DNA from: Opitutaceae bacterium
GTDB taxonomy: Bacteria; Verrucomicrobiota; Verrucomicrobiia; Opitutales; Opitutaceae
Direction: 5' to 3'
NCBI GenBank assembly: GCA_023269455.1
Contig: JAHFTG010000077.1
Span: 1 to 9,118, forward strand
Length of the DNA: 9,118 nucleotides
Shown here: positions 1-9,118 of the stretch, piece by piece
Layout: every line of letters starts with the position of its first letter
Numbering within the stretch: position 1 is the first letter of the stretch
Program-made: the position numbers and the translations under genes
Notes under the pieces: model-generated
Told to the model about the DNA's origin: nothing
What the model saw: the letters and a program-made list of their open reading frames with translations, nothing else
Databases searched by the model: none

Positions 1-1
1 G

Positions 2-364
2 CACGAAGTCCAGCAAGCCTGGGCCGCCCGCGACGCCGACTGGCTCGCCCGCCTTGAAATCGATTGGGAAACCGCCAACGACACCCTCAGCCCCGACTCC
101 TCGCTCAGCCGGTTAAGCCGCGCCATCGCCGAACTCCACGCCGCCCGCCGCGATACCGAGCGCAAGCTCCGCACCTACCGCCGCGCCCCCGCCTGGCGCT
201 TCACCCTCTCCGATCAAAAACTCCCGTCGCTCCACCGCCGCGTGGAAGCGGAGATCACGGAAGACATCGCTCATCACCGCCGACAACTCGCCTACCTCAA
301 CGCCACCATCGCCGCCTGGGAATCTCCCCGCCCCTCTCATCGCCACCGAAACGGAGCGCGTTGA
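2..364 (+). CDS. C-terminal fragment of a helical, charged protein, possibly J-domain-type (5' end outside window)
   Basis: The frame starting at base 2 stays open from the window edge to TGA at 362-364 and gives 120 residues with no internal stop. It has the same C-ending codon habit as the peptidase genes downstream, so I take it as the 3' end of a real gene whose start lies upstream. The segment is hydrophilic and almost entirely helix-forming. It begins HEVQQAWAARDADWLARLEI, followed by a second amphipathic stretch (RLSRAIAELHAARRDTERKL) and a third (HRRVEAEITEDIAHHRRQLA). It ends in a basic, disordered-looking tail. The opening resembles the region after the J domain in some DnaJ-like proteins, where a 'VNxAYxxxDLxxLLxLQ' pattern precedes helical hairpins. 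That resemblance is from memory and the J domain itself is not visible. No membrane segment or catalytic motif is seen. The gene converges on the glycoside hydrolase gene with 16 bases between stops. Confidence 0.7.
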   Translation, partial: HEVQQAWAARDADWLARLEIDWETANDTLSPDSSLSRLSRAIAELHAARRDTERKLRTYRRAPAWRFTLSDQKLPSLHRRVEAEITEDIAHHRRQLAYLNATIAAWESPRPSHRHRNGAR

Positions 365-377
365 AGTCAACGCGCTC
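354..377. terminator. Perfect inverted repeat between convergent genes, candidate bidirectional terminator
   Basis: The left arm GAGCGCGTTGA (354-364) is the exact reverse complement of the right arm TCAACGCGCTC (367-377), with AG between them. As RNA this would fold as a 10-bp stem with a four-base loop on either strand. It contains the TGA stop of the upstream gene and lies 3 bases from the stop of the convergent glycoside hydrolase gene, the place where a shared terminator is expected. No run of T follows on either strand, so it is not a textbook intrinsic terminator. It may work as an RNA 3'-end stabiliser or as a protein-binding palindrome instead. Confidence 0.5.
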
Positions 378-380
378 GCC

Positions 381-3074
<2,694 letters not shown>

Positions 3075-3224
3075 GAGATCGGCACGAGCGTTGACCCGGG
3101 TTTTCGCGCCAGGTTACGCAGAGCAAACCATGCGCCGGATAGAAAGCAAATCACGACACTTGCCTGCCTCTCATTCGCATGGACACTTTTCCGAATCCTG
3201 CGGTCACACCCCGTTCCCCCTTCC
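3075..3224. promoter_or_regulatory. Divergent intergenic region between glycoside hydrolase and M16 operon
   Basis: These 150 bases separate two divergently transcribed start codons and must hold both promoters unless transcription enters from further away. I see no convincing sigma-70 -35/-10 pair on either strand. The sequence is more AT-rich in the middle (about 3122-3158) than the flanking genes. No Shine-Dalgarno sequence lies before either start; the plus-strand start at 3225 is preceded by a pyrimidine-rich stretch. Confidence 0.5.
3088..3107. promoter_or_regulatory. Imperfect dyad, possible operator upstream of the glycoside hydrolase
   Basis: A 20-base element has GCG at its left end, a perfect 8-base palindrome ACCCGGGT (3094-3101) in the centre and CGC at its right end. 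Fourteen of the 20 positions fit two-fold symmetry. It lies 14-33 bases before the glycoside hydrolase start, where a bound repressor could block transcription. The size and CG-centred symmetry would suit a LacI-type sugar regulator, but in DNA this GC-rich such a dyad may be chance. Confidence 0.2.
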
Positions 3225-4649
3225 ATGAAACTCCGCTCCTTTCTCTGTCTCGCGCTGCTCTCCGCCCTCGCGCTTCACGCCGCCGACACCGCGCCGACTC
3301 CCGCCACGCCCGACGGCTTCAGCTACGTCAAAACCGTCGGCGGCATCTCCGAATACACCCTCGATGCCAACGGCCTCCAAGTCCTCGTCCTCCCCGACCA
3401 CTCCGCGCCCGTCGCCACCTTCATGGTCACCTACCGCGTCGGCTCGCGCAACGAAGGCCTCGGCGTCACCGGTGCCACCCACCTCCTCGAACACTTGATG
3501 TTCAAAGGCTCCCCCGAGTTCAACGACGCCAAGGGCAACAGCGTGAAACAACTCCTCGAACGCGTCGGGGCCGTTTACAACGCCACCACCTGGCTCGACC
3601 GCACCAACTACTTCGCCAATCTCGGCAAGGAGCACCTCGAAGCCTACATCGCCATCGAATCCGACCGCATGCGCCACCTCTGGCTGCGCGAGTCCGACCG
3701 CCGCCCCGAGATGACCGTCGTGCGCAACGAATTCGAAATCGGCGAAAACAACCCCGTCCAAGCCCTCGAAAAAGAAATCTACGCCGCCGCCTACGTCGCC
3801 CATCCCTACCACCACCCCACGATCGGCTGGCGCAGCGACATCGAAAACGTGCCCATCGAAAAACTCCGCGAGTTCTACGACACCTACTACTGGCCCGACA
3901 ACGCCACCGTCACGATCATCGGCGACGTCGCCCCCGCCGACGCCCTCGCCCTCGTCAAAAAATACTACGGCGCCATCCCCCGCGCCCCGCATCCCATCCC
4001 GCAGGTTTACACCGTCGAGCCCGCCCAAAGCGGCCCGCGCCGCGTCACCGTGCAGCGCGCCGGCCAGCTCGGCGTCGTCGGCCTCGCCTACAAGACCCCC
4101 GACGGCCGCTCCGCCGACACCGCCGCCCTCAACGTCCTCGGCTCCATCCTAACCTCCGGCAAAAACAGCCGCCTCTACCGCGCCCTCACCGACAAAAATC
4201 TCACCACCAGCGTGAGCTGCGACGTCGGCTTCTTCCACGATCCTTCCCTCGCGATCATCTACGCCTCCCTCGCCCCCGATGCGAAGCACGCCGACGTCGA
4301 GAAAATCGCCCTCGACGAAATCGCCCGCCTCAAAAAAGACGGCGTCACCGCCACCGAGGTCGCCTCCGCCGTCAACCAGATGGTCGCCTCCTCCGCCTAC
4401 GCCCGCGACGGCGCCTTCGCCATCGCCAGCAACCTCAACGAATACATCGCCGTCGGCGACTGGTCGCTCTACGCCACCATCGACGACGCCATCAAGAAGG
4501 TCACCCCCGACGACGTGAAACGCGTGGCCAACGTTTACTTCGACCACGACCAAAGCACCACCGGCTGGTTCATCCCCATCCTCCCGCCGGACGGCTCGCC
4601 GCTTCCCCCGCCCCCGACCCTCGGCGGCTCCGGCCCCATCAGCCGCTAA
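3225..4649 (+). CDS. Exported M16-family zinc peptidase, catalytic (HxxEH) subunit
   Basis: This 474-residue member of the pitrilysin/insulinase (M16) family begins with a signal peptide (about 1-20, basic MKLR then a leucine/alanine core ending HAA), so it should act in the periplasm. The inverted zinc motif HLLEH is at 86-90, giving H86 and H90 as ligands and E89 as catalytic base. E162 and E169 lie 72 and 79 residues after H90; E169 is the likely third ligand. FYDTYYWPDNATVTIIGD (217-234) is the typical strand that ends the first M16 domain. The second domain has NSRLYRALTDKNLTTSVS (314-331), which lacks the Arg/Tyr pair that complete M16 enzymes use to hold substrate. That pair is present in the next gene product, so this is probably the zinc subunit of a heterodimer. 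The C-terminus is proline-rich. It is the first gene of a two-gene operon; no Shine-Dalgarno site is seen. Confidence 0.92.
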   Translation: MKLRSFLCLALLSALALHAADTAPTPATPDGFSYVKTVGGISEYTLDANGLQVLVLPDHSAPVATFMVTYRVGSRNEGLGVTGATHLLEHLMFKGSPEFNDAKGNSVKQLLERVGAVYNATTWLDRTNYFANLGKEHLEAYIAIESDRMRHLWLRESDRRPEMTVVRNEFEIGENNPVQALEKEIYAAAYVAHPYHHPTIGWRSDIENVPIEKLREFYDTYYWPDNATVTIIGDVAPADALALVKKYYGAIPRAPHPIPQVYTVEPAQSGPRRVTVQRAGQLGVVGLAYKTPDGRSADTAALNVLGSILTSGKNSRLYRALTDKNLTTSVSCDVGFFHDPSLAIIYASLAPDAKHADVEKIALDEIARLKKDGVTATEVASAVNQMVASSAYARDGAFAIASNLNEYIAVGDWSLYATIDDAIKKVTPDDVKRVANVYFDHDQSTTGWFIPILPPDGSPLPPPPTLGGSGPISR

Positions 4650-4674
4650 CCCACGCCGACACCCCGCCCACGCC

Positions 4675-6027
4675 ATGAACTTTTCCCGCCTCCTCCGCCC
4701 GCTCGCCCTCGGCCTCGCGCTGTTAACCCTCGCCTCCGCCCTCCGCGCCGACATCGCCCCCAACGCCGTCCGCACCCGCATCGCCGGTATCGACGTCATC
4801 GCCTACCCCACCGGCGTGCGCGACGTCGTCACCTTCTGCGGCTCACTCCCCGCCGGCGACAGTTTCGCCCCTGCCAATAACCTCGCCGTCCCCACCCTCG
4901 TCGGCGCCCTGCTCGACCAAGGCACCACCACCGAGGACAAATTCGCCATCGCCCAAAAACTCGACTCCGTCGGCGCCGAGCTGGAGTTCGACGTCGGCGG
5001 CACCCTCATGGAATTCAGCGGCAAATGCCTCCGCAAAGACCTCCCGATGGTCATCGGCCTCCTCGCCGAAGAACTGCGCACGCCCGCCTTCTCCGAAGAA
5101 GAATTCGCCAAGGTGAAACAACAGCTCATCGGCCAGCTCCAGCGCGCCCTCGAAAGCACCGGCTACCGCGCCAGCCAGGCCTTCTCCGAGGCGATCTACC
5201 AACCCGGCAGCCCCAACTACACGCCGCCCACCGAAGCATTCCTCGCCGCCGTCAAGACCGCCACCATCGCCGATCTCCGGGCCTTTCACGCCAAGTATTA
5301 CGGCCCCGCCGCCCTCACGATCGTCGCCGTCGGCGATATTGACGTGCCCGGCCTCCAAACCGAGATCGCCAAAGCCTTCTCCGGCTGGACCGGCGGCACC
5401 GCCATGCCGACCTACCCCAAGCCCGCGCCCGCCGACACCGACCGCGACCAAAGCGTCTTCATGCCCGAAAAGCCCAGCGTCACCGTGATCCTCGGCCAGC
5501 CCAGCGGGCTCAAATACACCGACCCCGATTCGATCCCCTTGCGCGTCGGCACCGCCATCCTCGGCAGCGGTTTCACCGGCCGCCTCATGGCCACCGTCCG
5601 CGACAAGGAAGGCCTCACCTACGGCATCGGCTCACGCGTGGGCAACGACGCCTTCGCCGAAGGCGACTGGCGCATCAACGCCAACTTCGCCCCCGCCCTC
5701 CTCGAAAAAGGCCTCGCCTCCACCCGCCGCGAATTGAAGCAATGGTATGACCAAGGCGTGACCGCCGCCGAGCTCGCCCGCACCAAGACCAACCTCACCG
5801 GCAGCTACAAGGTCGGCCTCGCCACCACCGACGGCATCGCCGGCATGATCCTCGCCACCGTGAACCGCGGCTACGACCTCACCTGGCTCGACGAGTATCC
5901 CAAAAAAATCGACGCCGTGACGCTCGACGAGGTCAACGCCGCCATCAAAAAACACCTCAACCCCGACGACATGATCCTCGTCAAAGCCGGCACCGTCCCC
6001 AGCATCGCCCCCGCCGCCAAAAAGTGA
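4675..6027 (+). CDS. Exported M16-family peptidase, non-zinc (R/Y) partner subunit
   Basis: This 450-residue M16 protein starts 25 bases after the stop of the catalytic subunit and is surely co-transcribed. A signal peptide covers about residues 1-25 (MNFSRLLRP, then a leucine/alanine core ending in ALRA), so both proteins go to the envelope. Where the zinc motif should be it reads VGALLDQG (76-83), so it cannot bind zinc. In its second domain GRLMATVRDKEGLTYGIGS (302-320) supplies R309 and Y316, seven residues apart as in the Arg/Tyr pair of insulin-degrading enzyme. This division of HxxEH and R/Y between two neighbouring genes matches the described Sphingomonas heterodimer type of M16B peptidase. 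It therefore most likely completes the active site of the upstream product and is not an inactive relic. The start is the first ATG giving an intact signal peptide; no Shine-Dalgarno site is visible. Confidence 0.92.
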   Translation: MNFSRLLRPLALGLALLTLASALRADIAPNAVRTRIAGIDVIAYPTGVRDVVTFCGSLPAGDSFAPANNLAVPTLVGALLDQGTTTEDKFAIAQKLDSVGAELEFDVGGTLMEFSGKCLRKDLPMVIGLLAEELRTPAFSEEEFAKVKQQLIGQLQRALESTGYRASQAFSEAIYQPGSPNYTPPTEAFLAAVKTATIADLRAFHAKYYGPAALTIVAVGDIDVPGLQTEIAKAFSGWTGGTAMPTYPKPAPADTDRDQSVFMPEKPSVTVILGQPSGLKYTDPDSIPLRVGTAILGSGFTGRLMATVRDKEGLTYGIGSRVGNDAFAEGDWRINANFAPALLEKGLASTRRELKQWYDQGVTAAELARTKTNLTGSYKVGLATTDGIAGMILATVNRGYDLTWLDEYPKKIDAVTLDEVNAAIKKHLNPDDMILVKAGTVPSIAPAAKK

Positions 6028-6052
6028 TTCCACGAGTTATGAACCAACGATT

Positions 6053-6068
6053 CATCTGACCGCAGATG
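6053..6068. repeat. Small inverted repeat CATCTG/CAGATG
   Basis: CATCTG (6053-6058) and CAGATG (6063-6068) are exact reverse complements with the loop ACCG. It lies 25 bases after the M16 operon stop and its right arm overlaps the first tandem CGCAGAT unit. Confidence 0.4.
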
Positions 6069-6080
6069 GGCGCAGATTCG
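6061..6080. repeat. Two tandem 10-bp units with CGCAGAT core
   Basis: CGCAGATGGG (6061-6070) is followed directly by CGCAGATTCG (6071-6080); the first seven bases are identical. The pattern recalls the ten-base 'CACAGATNNA' tandem motifs I remember from intergenic DNA of Verrucomicrobiota and some other phyla. If related, this would be a short, diverged copy. The link is from memory. Confidence 0.4.
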
Positions 6081-6096
6081 CTGGTATTCCATCCCC

Positions 6097-6112
6097 GGCG
6101 GCATCAGCCGCC
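6097..6112. repeat. GC-rich hairpin GGCGGC-ATCA-GCCGCC
   Basis: A perfect 6-bp all-G/C stem (6097-6102 with 6107-6112) encloses a four-base loop. It lies 69 bases after the M16 operon stop. No T-run follows on either strand. Confidence 0.4.
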
Positions 6113-6156
6113 CCTCCGCTCAACCGTGGAGGCCATTGGCCGGAACCGCCCCCAGA

Positions 6157-6178
6157 GAATCGCCCCATTGGGCGATTC
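6157..6178. terminator. 9-bp stem-loop, candidate terminator of convergent operons
   Basis: GAATCGCCC (6157-6165) pairs perfectly with GGGCGATTC (6170-6178) around the loop CATT. It lies 130 bases after the M16 operon stop and 52 bases beyond the FecR-like gene's stop, and could serve transcripts from either side. No run of T follows in the plus direction, and the T6 run on the minus strand (6195-6190) comes before the stem, not after it. A terminator role is therefore likely from position and only partly supported by structure. Confidence 0.45.
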
Positions 6179-6229
6179 CATTAGTGGTTAAAAAATCCGT
6201 TTCTCCGACTCCAGTTTGGTCAAACCGCT

Positions 6230-7039
6230 CTACTTCGCCTTCTCCTTCGGCGGCTCGCTCGCGTCCGGTTTTGGCGGATTAGGCACCGCGACCTGAAAAC
6301 TGCCCGCCTGCGTCGCGCCCACGATCACCGCGTTCGTCAGCTTGCTCAGCCGCTCCCGCTGCGCGACCGCCTGATTGGTCAGCCGCGGCATACCCGGCAA
6401 AGGCTCGGGAAACCCGTTCACCAACCGGCTCGTGGACAACGTCTCCTCCAAAAAAATCGTCGCGATCGGGCTGAATACCTTCCCCTCAGGCTGCAAAAAC
6501 GACAGCTCTCCCGGCTTCAGCCGCACACCCTCCATCGCCGTCTTTCCCGGCAGGAGCGGATCGCCCCAAGCCAGCACCGGCTCCGAACCGCCATCGAGAC
6601 AAAGGATCTTCAACCCCCGGTTGTCCACGGCCTGCACGATCCACGAACCCGCCGGCAACGCCGCCACGCTGCGCAGACTTTCGATCCGCCACACCGCGCC
6701 CGCCGGCACCTGCGCCAAGGCCGTGCCCGCCAGCAGGCGCGCCCCGCCGTCCTTCAGCGCGAACACCGCCCGCCTCCCCACGCGCCATCGCCCGCCTCCT
6801 TTTACGGGCCGCACTTCAAACCGCGAGGCATCGCCTGTGATCACAGCCTGCCCCCACCCCAACGTCTGCCCCGCCGACACCGCCGCGAGTTTCTTTGTCG
6901 CCGCGTCATGCAACATCACATGCCCTTCGACATAACCCAACTCCGCGACCCGCGCGGCTTCGACATCCGCGCCGATCACGACCAGCGGCCCGCACAACGC
7001 AAAAACCACAAGCGTAAGTTTACCTTTAAAAAATCTCAT
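6230..7039 (-). CDS. Secreted FecR-like domain protein, partner of the CHASE2 cyclase
   Basis: This protein has 269 residues. The N-terminus (MRFFKGKLTLVVFALCGPLV, then VIGA) is a signal peptide, probably cleaved after A24, though it could stay as an anchor. Cys16 is not in a proper lipobox. Residues about 33-160 fit a FecR-like beta-rich domain: GYVEGHVMLHDAATKKLAAV, GQTLGWGQAVITGDASRFEV (58-77), then RRAVFALKDGGARLL and a late PGE near 176-178. A helical stretch near 223-237 and a Pro/Lys-rich tail (253-269) follow. No anti-sigma N-terminal domain and no sigma factor gene are present, so this is unlike classical FecR in iron signalling. I chose ATG at 7039 because it gives an intact signal peptide and overlaps the TGA of the upstream cyclase gene by 4 bases (ATGA), implying translational coupling. 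A likely role is a periplasmic accessory to the CHASE2 sensor; the ligand is unknown. Confidence 0.8.
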   Translation of the reverse strand: MRFFKGKLTLVVFALCGPLVVIGADVEAARVAELGYVEGHVMLHDAATKKLAAVSAGQTLGWGQAVITGDASRFEVRPVKGGGRWRVGRRAVFALKDGGARLLAGTALAQVPAGAVWRIESLRSVAALPAGSWIVQAVDNRGLKILCLDGGSEPVLAWGDPLLPGKTAMEGVRLKPGELSFLQPEGKVFSPIATIFLEETLSTSRLVNGFPEPLPGMPRLTNQAVAQRERLSKLTNAVIVGATQAGSFQVAVPNPPKPDASEPPKEKAK

Positions 7040-9117
7040 TTTGTTTTCATCCGATAAACGCCGTCCCAATCCGCCCCAGGTGGTTGCTGCATCATCGCCT
7101 CGCAACGCTCCATCATCACCATCGACGGATTGTTCTCCACGCCCGCATCGCGCTCCGGCTGGAGCAGTTCGAGCTTCGCTGCCTCCGCAAACGCCGCCAG
7201 CGCCTCCGCAAACGCCTGTTTTAGATACAGCGCGCGCCCCTCGGCAAACTTGGCCAGACACGCATGCGTCTCCGCCGACACATCATCCGCCAGTCCCACC
7301 ACCTCGAAAATCTCCACCGGCTCCGTGCGCCCCTTCACCACGATGCGGTCGAGCGAACGGAACACGCACGCACAACCCGCCGCCTGCGCCGCCCGCACCG
7401 TGTTCTCCGTCGCCAGCGAATAGACGCCAAACGCCTTCGCGCCGCTTTCGCACCGCGCCGCCAGGTTCACCACGTCACCCATCATCGTGTAGTTGAAACG
7501 ATGATGCGAACCCATGTTGCCCACGACCACCTGCCCCGAGTTCAGGCCTATCCGCGTGCGCATCGCGTGAACCAGCGGCGGCCAGCGGTCGCCCTGTGCG
7601 AGCCAATGCGCGCGAAGCTCGGCCTGCCGTTTCTGCATCTTTGCCACCGCCTCGCAGGCCCGCGCCGCGTGATTCGGCAGCGGCACCAGCCCGCCGAACA
7701 TCGCCACGATCGCGTCGCCGATATATTTGTCCAACGCCCCGCCCTCCTCCTGCAGGATGTCTGTCATCGCCCCGAGATACTCGTTGAGCAGCACCACCAG
7801 ATCCTTGGGCGAGAGCACCTCGGAAAACCCGGAAAAACCCTGGATGTCGCTGAAAAACGCCGTGATCTCCGACTCATGCCCGCCGAGCTGCGGCTCGGCG
7901 CGCGTATTCACCATGCGCCGCACCAATTCGGGCGACACATACGAGCCGAACATCCTCCGGATGCGATCGCGCTGCGCCTGCTCTTCGCGGAGCTTGAGCG
8001 ACAAAATCGCCGCCTGCTGCACGCCGAACGCCACCAGCGGCACCGCCAGCGGGATCATGAGATTATCCGCGACGAGCATCCACCAGGCAATTCCGGCCGC
8101 GCCCGCCACCGCCCCGCCGACAGCGATAAAATAAAGCGACCACCGATGGTCCAGAACCCACGCGATCATCAGTCCGGCCAGCAGCACGACCACCAACCCC
8201 GGCCAGGCCGGGAGCCGCGTGAGATAATCACCGCGCAGGATGTTTTCGAGCGCGTTGAGATGCACGAGCACCTTGCCGCTCTGGCTGCGCAACGGACTCG
8301 GCCCGATATCCGTCAACCCCGTCGCGGTCTGCCCCACGACGAGGATTTTCCCACTTACGGGCAGCACGGGCATCTTGTCCCCAAACGCCGCCCACGCCGT
8401 CAGCTTGTCGAACACGTCCTGATAAGACGCCGACTCGATCCCCGCCGGAGACGACGGCTCACTTAATTCGTAGCGGTAGTTGAGATGGTAGCTCCCCGTT
8501 CCATCAATAGGAATGCGCCGATCCCCTGTGGCGGTATGCACGACCACCGCATCGCCCAAAACAACCTCCACATCCCCCGGCTGCGCCTTCCAGTAAGCCA
8601 TGAGCGTCCCCATCACCAGCCCCGGGAAAACTTGGTCCCCCACCCGCACGACCAATGGGATTTTGCGAATCACTCCGTCCTCGTCCGCATCCGCGTCCAG
8701 CAGCACGAACCGCGTCGTCTTCAACAACGGCGCGATGGGGATTTGCATGCCCTTCATATCGGGCAGCGCCGCCACCACCGCGCGAGGCAGTGCCAGCGGC
8801 TTCGTCAGCCCCAGCGTGGTCGCCCCCTTGCCTTGCGAAAAAACCCCGCGCGCCGCCGGATCGCTAAACGCGCCCATCAAAATCGGGTAGCCCGCCGCCG
8901 CCAGCGGATCGGCAAACATTTGATCCAATGCGGGATCATACGTCTCCTCGGTAAAAACAAAGTCCCAGCTCATCACCACCGGCCGCATCTCGGGCGCCTT
9001 GCCCAGCCATTCCATCAATTGGCCATGCACCGAACGCGTAAACGGCCACTGCCCCTGCGTGGCCAGAGATTTTTCATCAATCGCCAGCAACACGACCTCC
9101 CCCGTCGGCGGCACCAT
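7036..9117 (-). CDS. CHASE2-domain class III adenylate cyclase (5' end outside window)
   Basis: A membrane sensor enzyme making cAMP from ATP. The 693 visible residues are numbered from a Met at 9117-9115. That Met is probably internal: the sequence starts inside CHASE2 (VVLLAIDEKSLATQGQWPFT) and the expected first membrane helix is missing. CHASE2 runs to about 300. Three membrane helices follow near 307-324, 329-349 and 353-373, then a linker (RIRRMFGSYVSPELVRRMV) and the cyclase domain (about 415-600). All class III catalytic residues are visible: metal ligands D424 (FFSDIQGF) and D468 (KYIGDAIVAMFG), adenine-selecting K464 and D548 (YTMMGDVVNLAAR), and transition-state N551 and R555. The K/D pair favours ATP over GTP. 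A C-terminal tail with a TPR-like helical pair (about 622-650) ends in DWDGVYRMKTK. The gene is upstream of, and overlaps by 4 bases, the FecR-like gene. Confidence 0.93.
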   Translation of the reverse strand: MVPPTGEVVLLAIDEKSLATQGQWPFTRSVHGQLMEWLGKAPEMRPVVMSWDFVFTEETYDPALDQMFADPLAAAGYPILMGAFSDPAARGVFSQGKGATTLGLTKPLALPRAVVAALPDMKGMQIPIAPLLKTTRFVLLDADADEDGVIRKIPLVVRVGDQVFPGLVMGTLMAYWKAQPGDVEVVLGDAVVVHTATGDRRIPIDGTGSYHLNYRYELSEPSSPAGIESASYQDVFDKLTAWAAFGDKMPVLPVSGKILVVGQTATGLTDIGPSPLRSQSGKVLVHLNALENILRGDYLTRLPAWPGLVVVLLAGLMIAWVLDHRWSLYFIAVGGAVAGAAGIAWWMLVADNLMIPLAVPLVAFGVQQAAILSLKLREEQAQRDRIRRMFGSYVSPELVRRMVNTRAEPQLGGHESEITAFFSDIQGFSGFSEVLSPKDLVVLLNEYLGAMTDILQEEGGALDKYIGDAIVAMFGGLVPLPNHAARACEAVAKMQKRQAELRAHWLAQGDRWPPLVHAMRTRIGLNSGQVVVGNMGSHHRFNYTMMGDVVNLAARCESGAKAFGVYSLATENTVRAAQAAGCACVFRSLDRIVVKGRTEPVEIFEVVGLADDVSAETHACLAKFAEGRALYLKQAFAEALAAFAEAAKLELLQPERDAGVENNPSMVMMERCEAMMQQPPGADWDGVYRMKTK

Positions 9118-9118
9118 C

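Larger units (their letters stand above)
6028..6229. other. Hairpin-rich convergent spacer
   Basis: These 202 bases lie between the stop of the second M16 gene and the stop of the FecR-like gene on the other strand. No plausible open reading frame is present. Besides the elements listed separately, there are short inverted repeats CCTCC/GGAGG (6113-6117 and 6128-6132), GGCCA/TGGCC (6131-6141) and GTTTG/CAAAC (6214-6225). A run of six A at 6190-6195 reads as T6 in the minus direction but has no strong stem directly before it. Confidence 0.6.

Noticed and set aside
3160..3188. TTGCCT with ACACTT 17 bases later as a sigma-70 promoter for the M16 operon
   Set aside because: The -35 is fair but the -10 candidate matches TATAAT at only one position, so I do not call it.
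3204..4028. A 274-codon open frame on the minus strand opposite the first M16 gene
   Set aside because: The product is Gly/Val/Asp-rich with no domain signature, the expected antisense shadow of a gene with C-ending codons. The same applies to the antisense frames at 4149-4799, 4843-5451 and 5632-6033.
3179..4678. A 499-codon open frame on the plus strand overlapping the first M16 gene
   Set aside because: Its product is almost only Arg, Pro, His and Ala, typical of a shifted frame in C-rich DNA. The overlapping frame encodes a clear M16 peptidase with signal peptide and HxxEH.
6190..6225. GTTTG/CAAAC repeat plus T6 run as an intrinsic terminator for the FecR-like gene
   Set aside because: The stem is only 4-5 bp with a tiny loop, and about 18 bases separate it from the T-run, too far for an intrinsic terminator.
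7040..7261. A longer FecR-like protein starting at 7261 on the minus strand
   Set aside because: The extra 74 residues are low-complexity Gly/Arg/Ala and overlap the cyclase gene's C-terminal coding region. The internal Met at 7039 gives a proper signal peptide and an ATGA stop-start overlap.
7120..7420. Plus-strand frames opposite the cyclase C-terminal region (such as 7041-7496 and 7264-8466)
   Set aside because: They are antisense to intact cyclase catalytic motifs and yield Pro/Arg/His-rich products with no domain.

Overview
The window is about two thirds G+C and densely coding. It holds six protein genes, two of them cut by the window edges. I see no RNA genes, insertion sequences, CRISPR arrays or integration sites. 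The gene set fits a Gram-negative bacterium of the PVC group: M16 peptidase pair with export signals, a FecR-domain protein beside a CHASE2 adenylate cyclase, and a large MGH1/GH63-like glucosidase. An Opitutaceae-like Verrucomicrobiota member is my best guess. That is an inference from gene content, base composition and the lack of Shine-Dalgarno sites, not a database result.

Layout from left to right. (1) The 3' end of a plus-strand gene (2-364) encodes a helical, charged C-terminal segment, possibly of a J-domain-type protein. (2) A perfect 11-bp inverted repeat (354-377) spans its stop codon and fills the tiny gap to the next gene, which converges on it. (3) A minus-strand gene (381-3074) encodes a cytoplasmic 897-residue MGH1/GH63-type glycoside hydrolase. 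(4) A 150-bp divergent intergenic region (3075-3224) carries an imperfect dyad. (5) A two-gene plus-strand operon (3225-4649 and 4675-6027) encodes exported M16-family zinc peptidase subunits. The first has the HxxEH zinc site and the second has the R/Y pair, so they look like the two halves of one heterodimeric peptidase. (6) A 200-bp convergent spacer (6028-6229) is rich in small hairpins and has two tandem CGCAGAT units. (7) A minus-strand operon (9117 down to 6230) encodes a CHASE2-transmembrane-adenylate cyclase followed, with a 4-bp ATGA overlap, by a secreted FecR-like protein.

The M16 pair probably degrades peptides in the cell envelope. The CHASE2 cyclase and its FecR-like partner probably sense something in the envelope and signal by cAMP. 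The glucosidase acts in the cytoplasm on an unknown glycoside. Nothing in the sequence ties the three modules into one pathway. I did not find a clearly new system here. The non-coding elements at 354-377 and 6053-6178 and the subunit split of the M16 pair are the parts most worth a second look.
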